Below are positions 60,277 to 64,000 of a DNA stretch of 64,000 bases, piece by piece. This DNA is from JBOFGK01 sp051649085 (lineage in GTDB: Bacteria; Bacillota_I; Bacilli_A; UBA3375). Position numbers and translations under genes: made by a program. The notes under the pieces were generated by a model. That model worked only from the letters and a program-made list of their open reading frames with translations, had not been told where the DNA came from and did not search any database. How positions within the stretch are numbered: the stretch's first letter is position 1; each line of letters opens with the position of its first letter. The DNA is taken from contig JBOFGK010000003.1 of NCBI GenBank assembly GCA_051649085.1, positions 35,729-99,728 of the forward strand, given 5' to 3'.

Positions 60277-61296
60277 TTATAGATTAATGATCATATCATC
60301 ACTAATTCGTTGTTCAACTTTTTTTATTTTGTCCACAAACTCTTTATCTGCATAACCAGTTGCAATAATTGTTACAGACTTAAAGTTTTCGTCACCATCA
60401 GCTTCATCTTTTAAACCTTGTACAATTGTAATGTCATCTCCAAGTTCACGCACTAGGTATTTTCGAACTTCAGTAATTACATCATACGTCATGTATTCAA
60501 GATTTCCACCAATCAAAATGATAATTTGTTTTGCACCATGAATTGAAATTTCTAAAATATTTGAATCAATTGCATTTTCCAGCGCTTTAATTGAATTTTG
60601 CGAAGCAGAAAGTTCTGGGTTATTTGATTCCCCAATTCCCATAACTGCTAGTCCTTTATCACGAAGTCCGTTACGTAAAGTATTTAAATCAATATTTGCA
60701 TCCAAATTGTTAATTGTATCTAGCATAGTAACAATTGTTTCAACACCTTTTTTCAAAATTTCATCTGGAAGTTCAAAAGCTTCTTCAATAAATTTATCAC
60801 GGAAATTTTGCACTAGTTTTTCATTTGGAATCACAATTGTAACATCTGTTACACTTTCTAAATTTGAAATTCCGTTTAGAGCCATATCAAGTCTCGATGG
60901 TCCTTCAAATGAGAATGGTTTAGTTACGACAGCAATTGTTAAAATACCCATTGATTTAGCAATTTCCGCGATCACAGGAGCAGCTCCTGTTCCAGTTCCT
61001 CCACCCATTCCTGCAGCGATAAAGACAATGTCAGAATCAACTAAAATTTCTTTAATTTCTTCACGTGATTCTTCGGCAGCAGCTCTTCCAATTTCTGGTA
61101 ATGCACCTGCTCCTAATCCTTTGGTTAATGTTTTTCCAATATGTAAATGATAATCTGCTTTTGATTGTTCTAATGCTTGAGAATCCGTATTTATTGCATA
61201 TGATTGAATATTTTTCAATTTAGATTTTACCATATAGTCAACTGTGTTTGAACCTCCACCACCGACTCCAAGTACTTTAATATTATAATTCACCAT
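60277..61296 (-). CDS. ftsZ: Cell division GTPase FtsZ, divergent and short
   Basis: This 339-residue tubulin homologue builds the division ring. The GTP-binding GVGGGGSN (10-17), INTDSQAL and the signature GGGTGTG (98-104) are intact. Two points are odd. In the T7 loop the gapless alignment of NIDLNT (201-206) with the canonical NxDFAD keeps the first aspartate but has Thr206 where the second (E. coli D212) should be. After the core ends at IATG, only about 25 residues remain, so the long linker is missing and DDMIINL is at best a reduced tail peptide. The start is the ATG at 61296 after GGAGG. It is not beside ftsA. Confidence 0.93.
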   Translation of the reverse strand: MVNYNIKVLGVGGGGSNTVDYMVKSKLKNIQSYAINTDSQALEQSKADYHLHIGKTLTKGLGAGALPEIGRAAAEESREEIKEILVDSDIVFIAAGMGGGTGTGAAPVIAEIAKSMGILTIAVVTKPFSFEGPSRLDMALNGISNLESVTDVTIVIPNEKLVQNFRDKFIEEAFELPDEILKKGVETIVTMLDTINNLDANIDLNTLRNGLRDKGLAVMGIGESNNPELSASQNSIKALENAIDSNILEISIHGAKQIIILIGGNLEYMTYDVITEVRKYLVRELGDDITIVQGLKDEADGDENFKSVTIIATGYADKEFVDKIKKVEQRISDDMIINL

Positions 61297-61418
61297 TTTT
61301 GTGTCCTCCACTATATATATATTATAACAAAATTCCAGTTTTTTTTGCTTTTTATTTCCGTATTTGGAATATTTTCATTTGTTTGTATTATTAACTACAA
61401 TCTTTTGCTATAACTTCC

Positions 61419-61988
61419 TTAAGACAATTGTTGATAGTAAACCATCTGTGCAAACTTAGAACCAAATACTTCTAGTGAATTAACTTCAACAAATCCCATT
61501 TTCTCATACAGTTTACGAGCATTTGGTTGATCAACTAATAATGATACATTAGAAAAACGTTCGATTACTTTATTAAGTAGTATTTTTCCAAGTCCTTGTC
61601 CTTGATATTCTTCTTTAATTGCAAATGTATCGAGATAAAATGTATCTTCTACTGCTTCAAAGTTACAAACTAATACATCTTTTGCATATTTTTGTTTGAT
61701 TAATTCACATTGATTTAAAGCCAGTAACTCTTCTTCTTTTTGAGGATAGATTATAAATATTCCAACTATTTCTTTTGCAGATTCAGACCCTTCTTCGCTG
61801 GGTAAAATATCTTTCATAAGTAAATATGTATTTTCAAAGCTAAATTTATTTTTGCGTTTTCCAAATAAATAAGTACAACATTCATAATTATCAGGAAGTT
61901 GATAATCATTGAAGACACATTCTGCAGCAGATAAAATCAAACTAGCAACATCTTCATTACCTTGTGCTTTTTCAATTGTTAAATTCAT
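61419..61988 (-). CDS. GNAT-family acetyltransferase
   Basis: This 189-residue protein has a GNAT fold: the acetyl-CoA loop EYQGQGLGKILL after LDTFAI, then NARKLYEKMGF near the end. The acceptor is unknown; it could be a protein N-terminus, an amine or an antibiotic. It sits 13 bases after mtaB and before ftsZ in the same strand. AGGAG precedes the ATG. Confidence 0.88.
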   Translation of the reverse strand: MNLTIEKAQGNEDVASLILSAAECVFNDYQLPDNYECCTYLFGKRKNKFSFENTYLLMKDILPSEEGSESAKEIVGIFIIYPQKEEELLALNQCELIKQKYAKDVLVCNFEAVEDTFYLDTFAIKEEYQGQGLGKILLNKVIERFSNVSLLVDQPNARKLYEKMGFVEVNSLEVFGSKFAQMVYYQQLS

Positions 61989-62001
61989 TTTTTCTCCTCT
62001 T

Positions 62002-63306
62002 TTAACTAATTAATGTCCCTTGATTTAATGGATAACTTACTTTATCAAGTCTCACATTCACAATTTGATTTTTCAAGTCATGTTCAACACCTGCTGGAAA
62101 CTCAATTCGAATATAATTATTTGTATGACCTTCGAAGTTACCATTTTTATTTCGACGTTCAACTAAGACGTCTAGCACATCACCTTTAAACATCTGCGCA
62201 AAATCTTCAGCTAATTCAACATTCACTTGAAGTAATTCTTTTACATGCTCTTTTTTCATTTGATCTGGTACTTGATCTTCCATTCTAGCAGCTGGTGTTC
62301 CACTTCTTTTCGAATACGGGAAAACATGAAGCTCACTAAATGCTAATTCTTTAATTGTAGCAACTGTTTGGGCAAATTCTGTTTCCATTTCTCCCGGAAA
62401 CCCAACAATTACATCTGTTGTTAAAGCAATGTTTGGCAATATACTTCTAATTTCACTTATTTTATTTTTATATTCTCGTAAATTGTAATTTCTTCGCATT
62501 CGTTTTAGAGTTTCATCATTTCCTGCTTGAATAGGTACATGCAAATGTTCTACAACTTTTGTAGAATTAGCAATTACTTTCAGCATTTTTTGATCTAATT
62601 GATTGATTTCTATCGACGAAATACGGATACGCTTAAGTCCATCGATTTTTTCCAAATCTAATAGTAAGTCAGCCATATCATAATCTTCTAAATCTTCTCC
62701 ATAAGCACCTGTATGGATTCCTGTTAGAACAATTTCTTTCACTCCTAAATTAACAACTTTTTTGACTTGGTCTAATACTTTTTGAGGTTCTTCACTTCTG
62801 ACTAAACCACGCGCCCATGGAATAATACAGAATGTACAAAAATTATTACAACCGTCTTGAATTTTCACATACGCTCGTGTTTGTTTATCGATTGAAACAA
62901 TTGATAAACTTTCAAAGTCTTTTTGCTTCATGATATTATTTACGTCAAGAATTGGTTGACGGGACTCTAAAAACTGTTCAACATACTCAACCATTTTTTC
63001 TCGACCATGTGTCCCAACAATAATGTCGACACCTGCTATATCCTGAATTTCATTTGGTTTTGTTTGTGCATAACAACCCATTACAGCAACAACTGCTTCT
63101 GGATTTCTTCTTACTGCTTGACGAATTGCTTGACGTGATTTTCGATCACCACTATTAGTTACTGTACATGTGTTGATAATATACACATCCGCAATATCAT
63201 CAAATTCAACCAATTGATAATTTGCGTCTCTGAATAAATCTAAGACTGCATTCGTTTCAAATGAATTTACTTTACAACCAAGTGTTTTATAAGCTACTGT
63301 TCTCAT
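62002..63306 (-). CDS. mtaB: tRNA t6A37 methylthiotransferase MtaB
   Basis: This 434-residue radical SAM enzyme adds a methylthio group to t6A at position 37 of tRNA. It has the N-terminal UPF0004 domain starting MRTVAYKTLGCKVN with three cluster cysteines, the radical SAM motif CNNFCTFC and a C-terminal TRAM domain. The sequence start is the MtaB (not MiaB) type. It overlaps rsmE by four bases (ATGA). Its substrate base is made with TsaC, encoded at 19 kb. Confidence 0.95.
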   Translation of the reverse strand: MRTVAYKTLGCKVNSFETNAVLDLFRDANYQLVEFDDIADVYIINTCTVTNSGDRKSRQAIRQAVRRNPEAVVAVMGCYAQTKPNEIQDIAGVDIIVGTHGREKMVEYVEQFLESRQPILDVNNIMKQKDFESLSIVSIDKQTRAYVKIQDGCNNFCTFCIIPWARGLVRSEEPQKVLDQVKKVVNLGVKEIVLTGIHTGAYGEDLEDYDMADLLLDLEKIDGLKRIRISSIEINQLDQKMLKVIANSTKVVEHLHVPIQAGNDETLKRMRRNYNLREYKNKISEIRSILPNIALTTDVIVGFPGEMETEFAQTVATIKELAFSELHVFPYSKRSGTPAARMEDQVPDQMKKEHVKELLQVNVELAEDFAQMFKGDVLDVLVERRNKNGNFEGHTNNYIRIEFPAGVEHDLKNQIVNVRLDKVSYPLNQGTLIS

Positions 63307-64000
63307 TCTTCTCCTTCAATTAAAAATGCAAGTTGAGCACCTGCTGCTATACACGCTGTTTCAGCACGTAAAATTCGTTTTCCTAAACTTACCGTTTGAA
63401 TATTCGCACCTTGGTTTAATAACATCGTTATTTCCTCGGTTGTTATTCCGCCTTCCGGTCCAATTACATATAGTATTTTACTAGCAGACTTTATTTCTGT
63501 TTTCATTTCAGACAAGTGCTTGTTTTTTTCTTCTTCATAGGCAACTAAAATTAAATCATAGTCAGCAAAATTAAAACTTTCTAATTTCTCGTTAAACATT
63601 AATTTTGTTAACTTTGTTCGTTTTGATTGCTCACTTGCAGCTTTAGCTATTTTAGTTAGTCGTTCAATCTTTTTACCAGCTGTTTTCAAATCCCATTTAC
63701 TTATACTACGTTTAAATGGACAAAAAAAGACTGTTGATATTCCAATTTCTGTTATTTTCTGCACAACCATTTCATGTTTATCACCTTTAAGCAAACCACA
63801 CAATAAATCAATTTCAATTGGTAGTTCTGTCGAAAAAAATTTTTCATGAAACATTAGTGTAATCGAATCGCTTGCAATTGCTTCAATTTGATAGATCGCT
63901 GAATTTTTTCCTGTGTTAATTAATATTTTTTCACCTATTTTACTCCGAAGTACCTTACCTACATGATGAAGTATTTCTTTATCTACAACAATTAGCTTTT
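63303..64000 (-). CDS. rsmE: 16S rRNA m3U1498 methyltransferase (partial, start outside window)
   Basis: The frame continues without a stop to the window edge, so the ATG at 63854 is internal. Translation from the edge gives HHVGKVLRSKIGEKI in the N-terminal PUA-like domain, followed by the SPOUT methyltransferase core with YVIGPEGGITTEE and LGKRILRAETACIAA. RsmE methylates U1498 of 16S rRNA. About the first 10-20 residues are missing. Confidence 0.94.
   Translation of the reverse strand, partial: KLIVVDKEILHHVGKVLRSKIGEKILINTGKNSAIYQIEAIASDSITLMFHEKFFSTELPIEIDLLCGLLKGDKHEMVVQKITEIGISTVFFCPFKRSISKWDLKTAGKKIERLTKIAKAASEQSKRTKLTKLMFNEKLESFNFADYDLILVAYEEEKNKHLSEMKTEIKSASKILYVIGPEGGITTEEITMLLNQGANIQTVSLGKRILRAETACIAAGAQLAFLIEGEE

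Overview
The window is about 64 kb of AT-rich (roughly 30% GC) bacterial chromosome from a low-GC, Gram-positive-type fermentative bacterium (Bacillota). TGA is a normal stop here: it ends prmC, hisS, ugtP, rsmE and the phosphatase at 47014, and Trp is TGG, so this is not a UGA-Trp mollicute. Ribosome sites are strong (AGGAGG) and promoters mostly carry an extended -10 (TGnTATAAT). Peptidoglycan and envelope genes (dacA, prkC with PASTA domains, ugtP/ltaA-like) indicate a walled cell. Short intergenic gaps and small gene sets suggest a compact genome, perhaps near Erysipelotrichia/Turicibacter/Haloplasma; that placement is an inference.

Layout. 1-3.1 kb (minus): ascorbate-type PTS genes (ulaA partial, ulaB) behind a PRD regulator that carries its own EIIA domain, then a flavodoxin-like gene and spx. 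3.2-5.0 kb (plus): trpS and a ferric-reductase-like membrane protein. 5.0-7.0 kb: a two-gene RloA/RloB-like ATPase/TOPRIM module enclosed by a perfect 42-bp direct repeat, a likely acquired defence cassette. 7.1-14.5 kb (minus): dacA, pflA, a GAF methionine-sulfoxide reductase, an 80-aa stand-alone glycyl-radical domain, a thioredoxin-like lipoprotein, nadK, an isochorismatase-like hydrolase, and nagA-nagB. 14.8-22.7 kb (minus): a long run rplM-rpsI-rpmE-prfA-prmC-tsaC-rpiB-DUF218-pepF-znuC-znuB. 22.9-25.3 kb: an ABC ATPase plus a bacteriocin-associated 7TM-type protein behind an unusual repeat-rich leader.

25.7-31.7 kb (plus): an envelope operon with a PspC-domain protein, an FAD oxidoreductase, the glycolipid synthase UgtP, an LtaA-like MFS transporter fused to a lipase domain, and an unknown membrane protein. 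31.8-37.8 kb (minus): oppA-oppB-oppC-oppD-oppF oligopeptide importer. 38-46.8 kb: DegV, then hisS-aspS and pheS-pheT with an rRNA methyltransferase. 47-53.2 kb: a phosphatase, a second DUF218 protein, and a two-component system joined to YdjG/H-like and YdjI-like zinc-ribbon proteins. 53.3-64 kb (minus): the cluster rsmE-mtaB-GNAT-ftsZ-rsmB-rlmN-prpC-prkC-rsgA-rpe-thiN.

Most noteworthy: the repeat-bounded RloAB-like cassette; the MFS-lipase fusion coupled to ugtP; an FtsZ that lacks the second catalytic aspartate of the T7 loop and almost all of its C-terminal linker; the 80-aa glycyl-radical protein; the operon joining a two-component system to YdjG/H/I-like proteins; and the repeat-rich, possibly divergent leader in front of the ABC/7TM pair. 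No tRNA, rRNA, CRISPR array, transposase or integrase was recognised.
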